From Cololabis saira (taxonomy: Eukaryota; Chordata; Actinopteri; Beloniformes; Belonidae), in NCBI RefSeq assembly GCF_033807715.1, contig NC_084591.1:30034590-30098589 (forward strand): 64,000 bases of DNA, given 5' to 3'. The notes beneath the pieces were generated by a model. That model had not been told where the DNA came from, did no database searches, and saw only the letters and a list, made by a program, of their open reading frames with translations. The position numbers and the translations under genes are program-made. Of this stretch, positions 11,044-26,652 are shown one piece after another. Each line of letters begins with the position of its first letter. The first letter of the stretch is position 1.

Positions 11044-14000
11044 TATTGTTTTGTGATGCACAGAACTAATAATGTACGTTTTAGTCACTGCCTCATTTGT
11101 GCAACATTTTCTTCCTACATGACTGCAATGCTATAGGAACAGTATTCACTCGGTTTAAACCTCACTACTACTGCTTCTCGATGGGGAAAATGCCTTATCC
11201 TAGGCTGATTTTGAAGATGAGGGGAAGCGCAAGCTCGCACAGCTCTGCTTGCTTTCTATACACGTCCTTGAGTTGAATGCATGAGCACAAATTTTAGATG
11301 CCATGAATTGTAAAAAAAATGTATAAATCGATCAATAAAAAAATACAGTCGCTTTGGGGTTGTAAAGAATAAGATAGGTGATTGTTAGACGACTGTGGGG
11401 GAAAGCAACTACTGTCTCTGGATCTGTAGTAATAAATCAGTTGGGTCTATACCTGCATGCGCTCAACCCATATTCACTCAAATCTGCCATATATAGGGCT
11501 GGTGTCTCTATACACTTGCTGGTGTAAATTAAGTATTACGCACGGGAAAAGAACATTCCAGTGTTGCTTTGTTGGCTGGGATGTGTGACTGTTCCCTCGC
11601 CTTGAGCTGAAACCAGTCCGTCCTCTCCCGTTCCCCTCTTTTTCTACGTGTCACTACAAAAGGCGCTTGTTCCATCTCTTTGGTAGGCTGGGAGGGAGCT
11701 GTTCGTCTTGGTGGTGCTGAAAGGAAAATGTGCTGCCCTCGCTCTTGCTTCTCCATCAAGCGGGAGAAAATCTGATCCGAGGCACTGAACTGCTCAATCC
11801 GAACCTTCTGCAGAATTTCACAAAGCAACAGATGACACTTGGCACGTTTCTAGGTTTGAAGGGGGGGGGGGGGGGGGGGGTGCTTTATTATAAAGCAATT
11901 TACCATATTTCACCTGTCTTTATTTATTTATATATTTTTAATTGCATTTGATAGCCAAGTGCCTGGATGAAGGCTAGTTCAACCATGTGTCACATTTCAC
12001 ATCTATTTTCTTTCGAACTCTGAAGCTAGGGATCCTAAAAACTTCAATAGAGGTAGTTGTGACTCTTTAGACAAATAATAAATCATGTCTCTCACCTGGG
12101 AAAATGAGAAACACGGTGATCATTAACCCACTGAAAGAAAAGCCGTCTACGTGATGGAGTGACATCACCTTAGGGAGACAGATTAGACTTCTGATTTTAT
12201 GTTTTTGCTCTGTCGGGGGCTTTTGTAATATGACCCCTCCTCACAAATTCCCAAGATTGTAGTTGTTTATTGACAAATGATATAGGGTGATTCATGTCAA
12301 TAAGCAGAGAGACTGTTCTTCCTCCCCATTTACCACTCCTCAAACCTTTTTGTCCCAATGGACATTTTCTTGCAGATGAATCTAAGCTGTGGGTGTGGGA
12401 TGTTACAAGCAAAATAACGATTTTGAAAACATAAAAGAAAAAAGTGAATAAAAAGCGACTCAATTTGGCAACTTTAGATTAGTGTTTATTTCTGTGTGCT
12501 GAACTCACAGCAGATGTATCCCTCATGTGTCCCTGTTAGTTGTTCCACACTGTGGGAAAAAAGCCTTACAACAGGTGCAGCAGAGGGACCAAGTGGAAAC
12601 TCATGCTGCTCACACAAATCCAGTGTTCATCTGATGATATTGCAATTTCTCCAGCCATTGTCGTCTTACTTATCTTTTGAAAATCACTTCAACCAGCCGT
12701 GTCAGAAAAACTAATGAACTTGTCAACTGGAAAAGGGCACCACTGCAATGAGGTGCCAGGGTCTTGCAAAGCGACAGCTTGCATAGCCATGCTCCCGTCC
12801 CACAATTTCTGTCATTTTCTTCGTCCCCTGTCTTTGATTCAGTTGAGATCAAATCCAGCCCTGTGTGTCATATAATAACATGTTAATTTCTCAAATCAGA
12901 TTAATTTCTGTAAAGCCCAGCTTAAGACACCATTAACATTCATTTCTTTCACTGGCAGAGACTTGTATCAATAATGGAGCTCCCCTTACATTTTACATCT
13001 TTGGATTTAAAATCCAATGGGAGAGTATACACAATGATAAAGAAACTAGTTACTACAATCTAGTATTTGTTAATTCAGTGAGCAGTGAGTTGGGGGTCTA
13101 AAGTGGTAGGTGGCCAGATATAAACCGAGTGTTAAAGATGGATCTCAAAGAGGCATTTTTCAAATTCTATAATACAGAACTAAACAGGATATTAGAATCA
13201 CTGTTGTGTATTTGTCCAAAAACCCAAGTTTTAACTTGTGGTTGCAGCCTGGAAAACATCATTCTTTTTCAATAAGCACTATATGTGAAAGCACCTGGAA
13301 TATTTGCAATGACATGAGATTTAACAAGCTGTCAAGTGTAAATTTTACGAATAAGCTATTCACAGATCTGAAATGATAGCATTTGAAATTGATGAAAAAG
13401 AAATACCTGGACACACACAGCAATTGTGCAGTTTGAAGTTTTTGTAATGTGTCCCATGTCTAATAAGTGCTGATTTTAAACACAAAAGAGTCATGTTGAT
13501 TGATGCTTCTGAAAGCCAGCAGTGAGTTATCTGTAACACATTAGCTAATTTATGTTACAAGTCTACATCACAAGTTTTGAATCTGTGGAGAAAAAAAAGT
13601 TTCTTTAAAACTGTGCTGTTGAGCGAAGCATGTAATCTTTTGAGGAGAGAAAAATGGACCAATTCGTCACCGTTTTGTCACTTTAAGTAACAACAGCATC
13701 CTCAAAGTCTCAACAGAGAGACAGAAAAAAAGGAAAACAGTTGTTTTCAATCCGCTGCGCCACTGTGGCTGATCATCTGAGCGTGAGCCTGATAGGATAT
13801 GGTTTTTTAATATCATCTATTCTACCAGCCATACGCAAACAGGCATCATTGAACACATACAGACATGGAGGGTATTCACAGTAGCCCTCCTCATTAGTCA
13901 TCCTTTCCAGCATGTCTGTCTGAATGCTCTGTCCAGGGAGAGAACAGCTGAGGGACGGCTGCAGCACGTTCAAGCAGTCGATGGATTAATCAATTGGTGT

Positions 14001-15744
14001 TGCAGCTCAGCCCATCCATCATAGGGAATAATTTGGGAGACATCATAAACGTACCATTCTATCTTTCCAGAGGCCAGGGAGAATTGCTTCTGTTTACGGC
14101 CTCTTCTGTGACTGTTATCGTGGGAAAAGGGGTGCGTCAAATAAAATATGGATGGGAGTGTTTAGTGTAACAACCCTGTGAGGTATTTGCTTGTGTTTTT
14201 GCTGTTTTCAGAGAACTTCAGCTCAACATATTTTACTGTGACTCATGTCCTAAAAGGAATTCTTTCCATTTCCTCTCTTCCTTCATACGAATCAGTTAAG
14301 AGCACTGACCCGAATTCAGGATGCATCATTACTCACCGCTTGCCTTACATCACCCACCTTGCCTCAGCGATGGTGTCTTTTTGATTCAGTTGTCTTCATG
14401 TCTTCTCCTGTGCCAGTCTCCTTTTCTTGACCTCACTGGTATTCAACAATCTTCTAAAACGAGAGTGACAGCAGCTGAAGTAGGACGGATGAAATGCCTC
14501 TGCTATTAACAACTTGCTTAAGTACAGGACAAAATACACACTCATCCCCCTCCCTCTGCCTCTCTGATACACACATATTAACAATAGTGCATGTGCACGA
14601 AGGAGTCATTCTTCTTGCCTTTTGGGCAACTGGGAAATGTCTGTTTAAAGTGATATGGGCCCCGGCCACCACACTAATTCATGCTACTAAATTAAAAGGT
14701 TAAATGAGGTGTGACAGGGTGGAGGGCTATCTCTCACTGCCTCATTTTATTTTTTTTCCCCCAGAAAATGTCTCATGGATATACAGATATTTAAGTTATC
14801 CAAGGGAAAGAAGAAAAATAGAAAAAAAGAAAAGAACATTTGAAATTAGAGGGAGATACCAGGCCTCCTTGCTTTCTCTAAAGTGCTGTCATCTCAATCT
14901 TACACTGTTTTATTTAATAATTTGGAGGGATCTGTGCATGTCCGTTGCTTGAAACAGGACAAGTTAAAAAGATCGTTTGAACTGGAGAGATGTCTTTCAA
15001 GCGACATTTTAGTGGTCACCTAGCAACAGAGCCATGATTAGTGCATCCATTGGCAGCTGTTCCCTAACCTAGATGTTGTGGATGGACACAAGGCTTCAGT
15101 GACAAAGCCAACGCTGTGAAATGTTCAAACTGAACACCACATTTCTGTGAGAATTATTCTTTCTCCTCAACAACTTGGATCCTGTCCCCTAAATTTTTTT
15201 ATCAAGGTGTTTAGTGAATAAAAAAAGTCCTAGACACAAGCATAGGGGTAGAAGATGTAGTGCTTATCTTTTTAGGTTGTAGCATTGTCTTGTGATGAAA
15301 AGGAAAATGCCTTGTAGCTGTGATGGATACTTTACTTCGAAAATCTGATTGGTTTCTCCCTGTGGAGAAAAAGCAGTTCTTTTTTACGGCGTTTTGTCCA
15401 TAACAAATTGCAAGCTTTATCTGCAGGGATAGTTCCAATGATATTGTAGTTCTGTCTCCAGAAAAGCAGGGAAAATCATTTGATTAAGAGCCATTTAATT
15501 TTACAAGACAGTTTCCTCAGGTGAAAGTGACAAAATGCAAAAAGCTTTGCGAGCAGGTTTCCATTAATCACAGTAGGAAAATCCAAGATGCCATTTTAAA
15601 GCATTGAAATGCTGTTATATCAAAACTCAGTGCATTTCAATAGGTAGCATTAGTGTTTAACCTGAAACTCCAGTAAGCTGCAATCACAACATGAGTGAAT
15701 AGTTTTATCAGGGGGGGGATTCTTATTCACTCTCAAAAGACTAA
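11044..15744. other. unique DNA, possibly first part of a long intron
   Basis: No coding or RNA gene is recognised. It contains a G-run (11861-11880) and ordinary AT-rich sequence. If the exon at 9.9-11.0 kb is real, this would be intron 1. Confidence 0.4.
11861..11880. repeat. poly-G tract, 20 bases
   Basis: Twenty consecutive G on the + strand. Such a run can form quadruplex structures and is also prone to length error in assembly. Confidence 0.95.
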
Positions 15745-16426
15745 GGGCCCGATTTACTAAAGGTTTGCGTGTGTTAAAACGTGTGCAAACTTGACAGCAC
15801 CCGCAAACCAAAGTGCCAGCTGATCTACTAACAGCGTGCAAAGACGACTGAAATGCGCAAAATTGCACACGCAATTCAGTTAGTACTTTTGCCCTGATGA
15901 ATAATCAATATGGGGCGTACCCGGCAGAAATCCTAAATACTGGGAGGGGAAGATGCAAATATCTCCTTTTACCACGCGCAATGAGATTTACCAAGCCTGA
16001 AAGTAATTGCGCGTATTGTGATTGCGTCTGTATTTAATACGTTCGAAAGGAAGGTGCTAATCTGCTGCTGCTGTTATTGTGGCAAGGAGGCGACATCTAA
16101 AATCAAAGAATACGCAGAGAGAGAGTCTTTATTCTGCTGCATGCTATTTTAAAAATGGTTGCACAAGTTTTATTAAAGGCCACTTTTTCTTTAGTTCTCC
16201 GCCACATCTCTTAATGTGCCCCCCTCCACTCGCCCACAAGCAGGCCAAGCCTTTGTGCCAAAACTTTGTATTTTATTGATTACTTATCTTATTGAACGTG
16301 AAATCATCCTTCGTAAATTACATTTAATTAAAACCCGTGCTTATTAATCACAAAACACAGGTTAAACATCATGACCAAATCCGCTCCGACCCGGTGTGTC
16401 AGGATCAGCGCAGAGACTGCAGCTTC

Positions 16427-16554
16427 GCCTGAATTATGGTTCTGCGTTAAATCGACGGCGTAGCCGACGCGTAGGGTCGCGGTGGGGTGTGCGTCGCCGC
16501 GTACCCTACGCCGTCGTTTCTGAGTTGGTGTGACGCGGAACCATAAATCAGCCT
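16427..16554. mobile_element. short palindromic MITE nested in the Harbinger element
   Basis: The two halves are inverted copies: a left arm containing ATTATGGTTCTGCGTTA and a right arm TGACGCGGAACCATAAAT, with inner arms rich in CGACGGCGTAG and CTACGCCGTCG. CpG density is very high. It resembles widespread fish foldback MITEs with AGGCTGATTTATG termini. The superfamily is not clear from the sequence, and I could not define a clean target duplication. Confidence 0.6.
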
Positions 16555-16865
16555 TTAGTGTGCGCCCTGTGCGCTGTTCTGAACACTTCTCTTCTCTTCT
16601 TTCGGCCATGATGGTCCCGTCTGTCACACATTTACTGTAGTGTTTGCTATATAATATATAATATTTGCAATATACTGTGGACATCTGAATAAAAACTTAA
16701 CTCATAAATAGATGAATCAAAGCGCTCTCCAGCTCTGCGTCTGATTGTCTCTTTCTCCTCAGATCATGCCGAGCACCACCGGGTCACGCAAACCCGACCA
16801 ATTAAATATTAAAATCAAATTCAGTCCTGTGGCCCGTTTTTCTATTTCGTATTTTTGATCTGTGC

Positions 16866-17087
16866 CTAAAATTGAAATATGAAAAACCAGACGTTTTTCC
16901 GTTTTTTTGTGTTACCAACTGCATTTATTCTATCGCAGGTTTTCTCCGATATTGCGTTTCTTTTGGTAATGTTTAAATTTCTTTGCTGTAGTTCATGAAT
17001 GTGTTTATTTGCCTCTTCCACTAATATGTCTAACTCCAACTCGTCAAATTTCATTTTGCGCTTGTGACTTGTGACTGTGCATTCCAT
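16866..17087 (-). pseudogene. Harbinger Myb/SANT-like DNA-binding protein remnant
   Basis: The minus-strand frame begins MECTVTSHKRKMKFDELELD and continues ILVEEANKHIHELQQRN, then a CDRINAVG segment. This matches the start of the Myb/SANT-like domain encoded by the second ORF of PIF/Harbinger elements, which has a conserved pattern of acidic-aromatic 'F/L xELE.LVEE' then 'W/C..I..AVN'. The second half of the domain and the protein's C-terminus are missing: the frame runs into A/T-rich sequence after NTKKRKN. In intact elements this protein carries the transposase to the nucleus and binds the ends. Here it is truncated and lies beside no transposase. I am confident about the fold family and less so about the exact boundary of decay. 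Confidence 0.65.
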
Positions 17088-17761
17088 CCAGACTCTCCAT
17101 GGCGCAGATCTGCGCTCGCAAACCTTAAGACACGCAACACCTCATTTAAATACTGCTGTTTGCACCTGTTATCAATTGCGCACGCAATCTTAGTTGATCA
17201 CCTGCAAACCACACGCAAACAGCACGCGCAAACTTTTTCAGTGCACACGCAATTTAGTACTCTTTATTTAGGATCTTAGTAAATCGGGCCCTATGTACAG
17301 CATGGTAATGGTAAAATTGGTCACTACTACTTATGTGATTTTGACTTACCACATGTGCTGTTGTAAAACAAACCTGCAACGTCTTATTATTAGTTGCCGG
17401 AAGAGTCACGGATACAAATGTGCAATTTTCATAGAGTGCTACAATTCAGTATATGTAAGGACTTGCAATTGCATGCATGTGCCATCCTAAACTGGCACCT
17501 TATGCACTGTGCATCCAGGGGTGCACAGTGAGTGTCTGTGACCTGGACATCTGGGTTGGATTTTACCTTCTGTCTGACAGATCGGCTTTTCAACGCATAA
17601 GGCCAGGGTCAGATGGCTGCTAAACTCAGTTTCGCAGCAGGGGTCTGGTCATCTGTCAAAGCCCCGCAATCTAACATAGCATGGTCACACCCCAGATGGA
17701 ATTCACACAGTTACAGCAGAACTAGTAGCTGTGCAGTCGAAGCGTCTTTGGTAATACTTAA

Positions 17762-18184
17762 AGGAGCTGTATGTAAGAGCAATAATAAAACGAATCATAA
17801 AATGACCCCGATATGTCAACAGACATTTAAAAATCATGTTCATTTCAAATACTTATGTCACTGACAACAGCACTCAAGCCAGGATATTCTAGTTTAAAAA
17901 GAGGAGTTGCAGCCCTCAACTGATGTTTATGTTGTCATTTTTTGTTTTGGCCTGAAGCTCCACCCTCCACCTATCTCCCAATCACCAAGTCAGTATTGTT
18001 TCGGCATCCGGGTTGCCAGCTCGGCTCTAATTATCGCAGCCATGGCAGCCTACGTTCCTGCTGCATTCTGCAGCCTACCTGGAAACCTCTGGTCGGGGGG
18101 AGGAGGGGGAGGGTACACCCCGCTCAACAATATTTTGAAAGTGACTGCAGTACCAGTTTTGGCCATTTCTTACAGACGGCTCCT
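17762..18184. mobile_element. TTAA-flanked MITE (T2/Kolobok-like ends)
   Basis: The left end is TTAA then AGGAGCTGTATGTAAGA; the right end is TCTTACAGACGGCTCCT then TTAA. Read inward, the two ends agree at 15 of 17 positions, and both are bounded by TTAA (17758-17761 and 18185-18188). Including the TTAA, the ends begin TTAAAGGAG, which fits the TTAAAGGRR signature of T2-type MITEs described in Xenopus and linked to the Kolobok superfamily. The 423-bp interior has no recognised protein. piggyBac also uses TTAA, but its ends normally begin CCY, so I favour Kolobok/T2. Confidence 0.75.
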
Positions 18185-18188
18185 TTAA

Positions 18189-23032
<4,844 letters not shown>

Positions 23033-23047
23033 TAAGATAAGAATTAC

Positions 23048-23136
<89 letters not shown>

Positions 23137-23182
23137 GTAATATTTAAAAATATTACATAATACATATATATGTGTGTGTATG

Positions 23183-23251
<69 letters not shown>

Positions 23252-23293
23252 GTAATATTTAAAAATATTACATAATACATATATATGTGTGTG

Positions 23294-23382
<89 letters not shown>

Positions 23383-23420
23383 GTATATATATATATATAT
23401 ATAATGTAATTCTTATCTTA
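23033..23420. repeat. AT-repeat palindrome with inverted-repeat arms
   Basis: The arms are exact inverted copies: TAAGATAAGAATTACATTAT at 23033 and its complement ending CTTATCTTA at 23420. Between them lie several (AT)n tracts and two direct copies, 115 bp apart, of a block starting ATTAATGTAATATTTAAAAA (23131 and 23246). That block is itself nearly palindromic. The whole could fold into one large hairpin. It may be a MITE whose middle has been filled by (AT)n expansion, or a cruciform-forming microsatellite with its flank inverted. There is no clear target duplication. Confidence 0.8.
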
Positions 23421-23661
23421 AGGGTAATTTAAGAGCTAAGAACCCAAAGCATATGTATAATTTTGTAGATGCACTAGGAGAAAAAAAAATCAAGCTAATG
23501 CTGAGTACTGGCCCTATTGATTTCAACAGGATGAATGCAATCAACATTTTTATAAATTTATTTCAAAACTTTATACTCAAATGCATACTTCTTGAAGAAA
23601 TTTGACTCAATTCTGGTTGCATTTGTGTGGGACTACAAATCTTCTTTAATAAAGTCTTTAA
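23421..23661. other. unique non-coding DNA
   Basis: Ordinary AT-rich sequence between the AT palindrome and a transposon end; nothing recognised. Confidence 0.5.
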
Positions 23662-23824
23662 TGGCGCTTTTACACTAGTACCTACTCAGCGTGACTCGAC
23701 TCGCCTCGCCCCTTTTTTTGCGCTTTTACACTAGGGGTCGAGGCAGGTGGAGGCGTGCCGAATAGATACTTTTTCTGTATCTATTCTGCTCTCGGCTGAG
23801 TCGGGCTGCATCATCACACTACAG

Positions 23825-24048
23825 CAGGGGTAGGCAATTCCGGTCCTCGAGGGCCGGTGTCCTGCATGTCCTAGATGTTACCCTGCTTCAGCACACCGTG
23901 ATAAAAGTACCTGTGTCATTAACAGAATTGTGCAGCCCTGGATGGCAAGCTGATGACGATGATTAATTAGAATCAGGTGTGTTAAAGCAGGGAAACATCT
24001 AAAACATGCAGGACACCGGCCCTCGAGGACCGGAATTGTCTACCCCTG
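23825..24048. mobile_element. hAT MITE, 224 bp, intact with 8-bp target duplication
   Basis: The ends are CAGGGGTAGGCAATTCCGGT and the inverted ACCGGAATTGTCTACCCCTG, followed by long subterminal inverted repeats (TCCTCGAGGGCCGGTGTCCT and its complement). The 8-bp sequence CACTACAG occurs immediately on both sides (23817-23824 and 24049-24056), an exact hAT-type target duplication. It has the same length and architecture as the copy at 42666-42889. It is non-coding. The duplication shows it jumped into an already resident Harbinger-like element. Confidence 0.92.
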
Positions 24049-24185
24049 CACTACAGGCCACCGATTGGTCAGGGGGCGGGGCCATCATACGTTTGAGTCA
24101 GGAGGCGAAAATCAGCGAAAGAGCGACTCGCGGCTTCTTAATTTTATTCGACAGGCAATGGGAGTGCAAAAGTCTGTTTGGATCC

Positions 24186-24360
24186 AACTCTGAGGTGCAG
24201 ATGTTCATAAACCTGGTGGCTGAAGAGAGAATTAAAAAGGGATCTAGACGGGCGATAAGGAATGACCAGATCCACCAGGCGCTCGGTCACTTCTCAGCTG
24301 CTCGCGGCTCCCAGCTGACTTTTCAGCAGTGCCGAGACAAACAAAATTTAAAAAAAAGCG
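24186..24360 (+). pseudogene. Myb/SANT-like (trihelix) DNA-binding domain remnant
   Basis: The frame open from 24006 includes NSEVQMFINLVAEERIKKG, then AIRNDQIHQALGHFSAARG, then a QQCRDKQNLKK block. This follows the trihelix Myb/SANT-like pattern of transposon-borne DNA-binding proteins (usually 'W/S-E-VQ.FL.LVAEE...R', 'V...L...A.RG..RT..QCR.K.K.LK'). The usual Trp at the domain start and the 'KK LK..Y' helix after the QCR motif are degraded; frame is lost after the poly-A/Lys stretch. It is probably the DNA-binding ORF of the surrounding Harbinger-like element and is not functional. Confidence 0.6.
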
Positions 24361-24538
24361 TTGCTGCTTGGAGCTTCTTTCACTCTCATTTTTTAACTTG
24401 GTATCAACCACAAGTCACAGACCCAGCAGCACATTTATCATCTCCTCCATGTTCTACATCTTTAGTGTTGTTTTCTTCTCCGTTTAGATCACACAATCAA
24501 ATACGCCACAGCAGCTTCCAATCCCGCCTACCTCTCAT

Positions 24539-25312
24539 TAGGGTTGCAACTAACGACTATTTTAATAGTCGACTAGTCACAGACTATTGAAACGATTAGT
24601 CGACTAATCGGATAATTAGTCATTTTTTCTTAAATTTAGTATGAGGTTGCTTTAATTGTGTGGCAAATGATAATAAACACGAGAAAGATGGCTACTTCAA
24701 TGATATTTTATTCAACTTTGCCGCTGTTCATACAAAAAGTAAATAAAGTGTCTAAAACCAAGGACAGGCACAGTGATCAGTCAGTATAGACATAAATCCA
24801 TGAATAAATAAACCTCTGTCCATTATTTTAAATTTTTTAAGGACAGGCAATTTTTTTGTTATATAAAAAATTAATTATAACATAAAATAAAACGTCTCGT
24901 ATTTTATCTCCGTCAAGTGGGTAAAATGGGTTCTGGATGGCAGGGTTGTACTCTGGGTTGAATTGGTGTATCATTTGTTGAAACCCGTCACCATCAACCA
25001 TGGAGAGCGGCCTCATATCACAGATCAGCATCTGCAGTATGGACTCAGTGAGGGCAGTCACCTGTTGCGGGCTACACGTCTGCTTCTTTTGCAGAAAGGG
25101 GCCCATGGTGGCTCTCTGCTTCAGACTGCATGCATTTAATTTAAAATACTTTTCAGGCACAGTCAGGCAAAACATTAAAGCTCTCTTTTAAAGCCAAAAT
25201 ACGCTTAATATCTTACCAAGGCGAGTCCGTTTCGTTCAACTGTCCAACGTGCTTTCTCTTCAAATGCTCGTGCATTATGCTCTTTTGCTTTCGAGTCCCA
25301 GCCTAATAGCCA
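24539..25312 (-). mobile_element. hAT transposon, one end and part of transposase
   Basis: The end TAGGGTTGCAACTAACGACT, followed by inner repeats of GACTAGTC and CGACTAATCG, is a typical hAT terminus of fish. Only this end is present; the matching inverted end is not found in the window, so the copy is truncated near 25312. A minus-strand transposase fragment lies inside. No target duplication can be defined because one end is missing. Confidence 0.75.
24837..25312 (-). pseudogene. hAT transposase fragment with BED zinc-finger exon
   Basis: Reading the minus strand, 25312-25217 encodes the end of a BED-type zinc finger (SIMHEHLKRKHVG, supplying the paired His of the finger) and then meets a good splice donor, GTAAGA, at 25216. 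The next piece, 25175-24837, contains LTESILQMLICDMRPLSMVD followed by GDGFQQMIHQFNPEYNPAI. The 'I..DMRPLSMVDG.GF..MI..FNP.Y' string is diagnostic of the pre-catalytic region of ZBED-like hAT transposases. The catalytic core (with its three acidic residues) and the C-terminal dimerisation region are missing, so the gene cannot make a working transposase. Confidence 0.8.
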
Positions 25313-26032
25313 AATTACGTCAACAAAAATGTTATCTCAACAAATCCTTAAATCAGATAAAAATGGCTAACAGGGCTCCTAGTGTTCCATTACAGGCTCC
25401 AATTTGCCAAAGCCATATGCTGCTACCTGGCCAACAGGATGCCCTGTGCATGGTCTGGAGGAAGATGGGTATCAGATCGTTCTTAGACCTACCTACAGTA
25501 TTGATTGTTATTTTACCATCAACCTTTCAAACTCAAAATCTGTCTGATTTAAAGATTGTCAGGGAAATGTGATTCCATTTCGGACACTTTGAGAATCTTT
25601 TGCTCCCCCAGATTCTAGACAGATGGTGTTAAAATATGGAAATTGTTATACGTCTGTCACACAAGTGTAGGGTAGGTCCCTTAAACTAGCTTTAAAACCA
25701 CTACTGTTAAATAACGGTAAAACCCAGATAAGTTAAAAAGGAATTCACTTATAATAAAAAAGGGAAACATGCAACTAAAAGCTGAGCCCTCGATACTATA
25801 AAACTCATTCATATATTGTCAGAAAAAGAGGGATATTCGGTTCAGTTTGTTGTCCTTGTAATGCCTGATCTAATCGGGCCTACTGGTCATCAGGCGTTCA
25901 CTGCCGGCATGTGAGTCTGGGAATCGCCCCTGCAGCTATCCTGGGCGGTGCGTCGGCCTCCTCGGCTGTCCCCACAGAACCACGTCTCTTTCCCTGCCGC
26001 AGCTTGTACCTCTAGGCCTTCCTGGTGCAAAC
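25313..26032. other. unassigned DNA, GC-richer toward the right
   Basis: No gene recognised. 25860-26030 is GC-richer than its surroundings and forms one flank of the Harbinger insertion at 26036, whose other flank (27390 on) is also somewhat GC-rich; both may have been one older repeat or gene fragment that I cannot name. Confidence 0.4.
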
Positions 26033-26280
26033 CTGGGGCCTCATTTATCAACCGTTCGTAAAAAAAGTTCTAAATTTTATCGTAGGAATGAAATTTAGAA
26101 TGCGTGTAAGTACAAAAAAATCAGAATTTATCAAACTTGCGGACACCGGTCGTACGCACACTAGTAAGTAGTCAGTGATGATAAATCCCACCTGTTCTCA
26201 ACTGCCCTGCTCGTGCACGGTTAGGGTCATTTGCATACAGAAACGCCTCCAATTGACCATATATGGCAGCAACAACAGGA

Positions 26281-26633
26281 GGTTTTTTTTCTTTTCAAAC
26301 TTTATTGAACAAACTTCTGTAGGGTTTACAACAAAAGGCAAATGAAACGAAACAATCAATTATCTACAGATAATCAACATTTGGGGGGGTAAAAATGAAG
26401 AAACAAAGACATCGTTTCATATAAGCTTTTGGCAATATCGTTTTTTTCACACATCAGTTTAAGAGATGTTAAGTACAGTTTACATTCATTTTTCAGATGT
26501 ACAATGGAGGGTTTGCTGTTATTCCATTTGCATTTATGTATGTGATATTTACCTAGTAAAATAATTATGTTGACCATGTTTGATATATTTCTTGGAAGAT
26601 TATCCATATAAATTAAGATTTGGTTGGAGTCAA
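26281..26633 (-). mobile_element. L1-type LINE 3' end, severely 5' truncated
   Basis: On the minus strand a frame reads NIIILLGKYHIHKCKWNNSK, then PSIVHLKNECKLYLTSLKLM. This is the C-terminal tail pattern of fish L1-clade ORF2 ('...LCK.HIHK.KW....PS...F..E.K.Y..SLK...'). An AATAAAG signal follows, and then an A-rich tail, seen on the + strand as the T-run at 26284-26291. It is a 350-bp 5'-truncated insertion, as L1 retrotransposition usually gives. It lies inside the Harbinger element and therefore postdates it. Confidence 0.75.
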
Positions 26634-26652
26634 CAGCTCCTGCTTGGAGGTT

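Larger units (their letters stand above)
15745..17291 (-). mobile_element. PIF/Harbinger-type DNA transposon, degraded
   Basis: The ends are GGGCCCGATTTACTAA at the left and its reverse complement (TTAGTAAATCGGGCCC) at the right: a 16-bp perfect terminal inverted repeat. The flanking triplets are TAA and TAT, consistent with a 3-bp TWA target duplication carrying one mutation, as expected for Harbinger. The subterminal regions at both ends carry multiple GCGTGTG/ACACGCAA-like motifs, possible transposase-binding repeats. Inside is a minus-strand Myb/SANT-like gene remnant (16866-17087) and a nested MITE (16427-16554). I find no DDE transposase. The element is 1547 bp long, so most of an autonomous copy has been lost. 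Confidence 0.75.
23662..24538 (+). mobile_element. Harbinger/ISL2EU-like element, 3' truncated
   Basis: The left end, TGGCGCTTTTACACTAGTAC, with CGACTCG repeats just inside, matches a very common fish DNA-transposon terminus whose subterminal sequence includes a GTCGAGG block and 'CCGATTGGTCAG', both seen here (23730s and 24060s). A trihelix-type DNA-binding domain remnant follows at 24186-24360. The right terminus is absent because the copy runs straight into an hAT end at 24539. A separate 224-bp hAT MITE (23825-24048) is inserted within it. The superfamily name is from memory of similar ends and should be checked. Confidence 0.55.

Noticed and set aside
17505..17530. 9-bp stem hairpin (CACTGTGCA ... 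TGCACAGTG)
   Set aside because: Short, in unique DNA, with no terminator or RNA context; expected by chance in a window this size.
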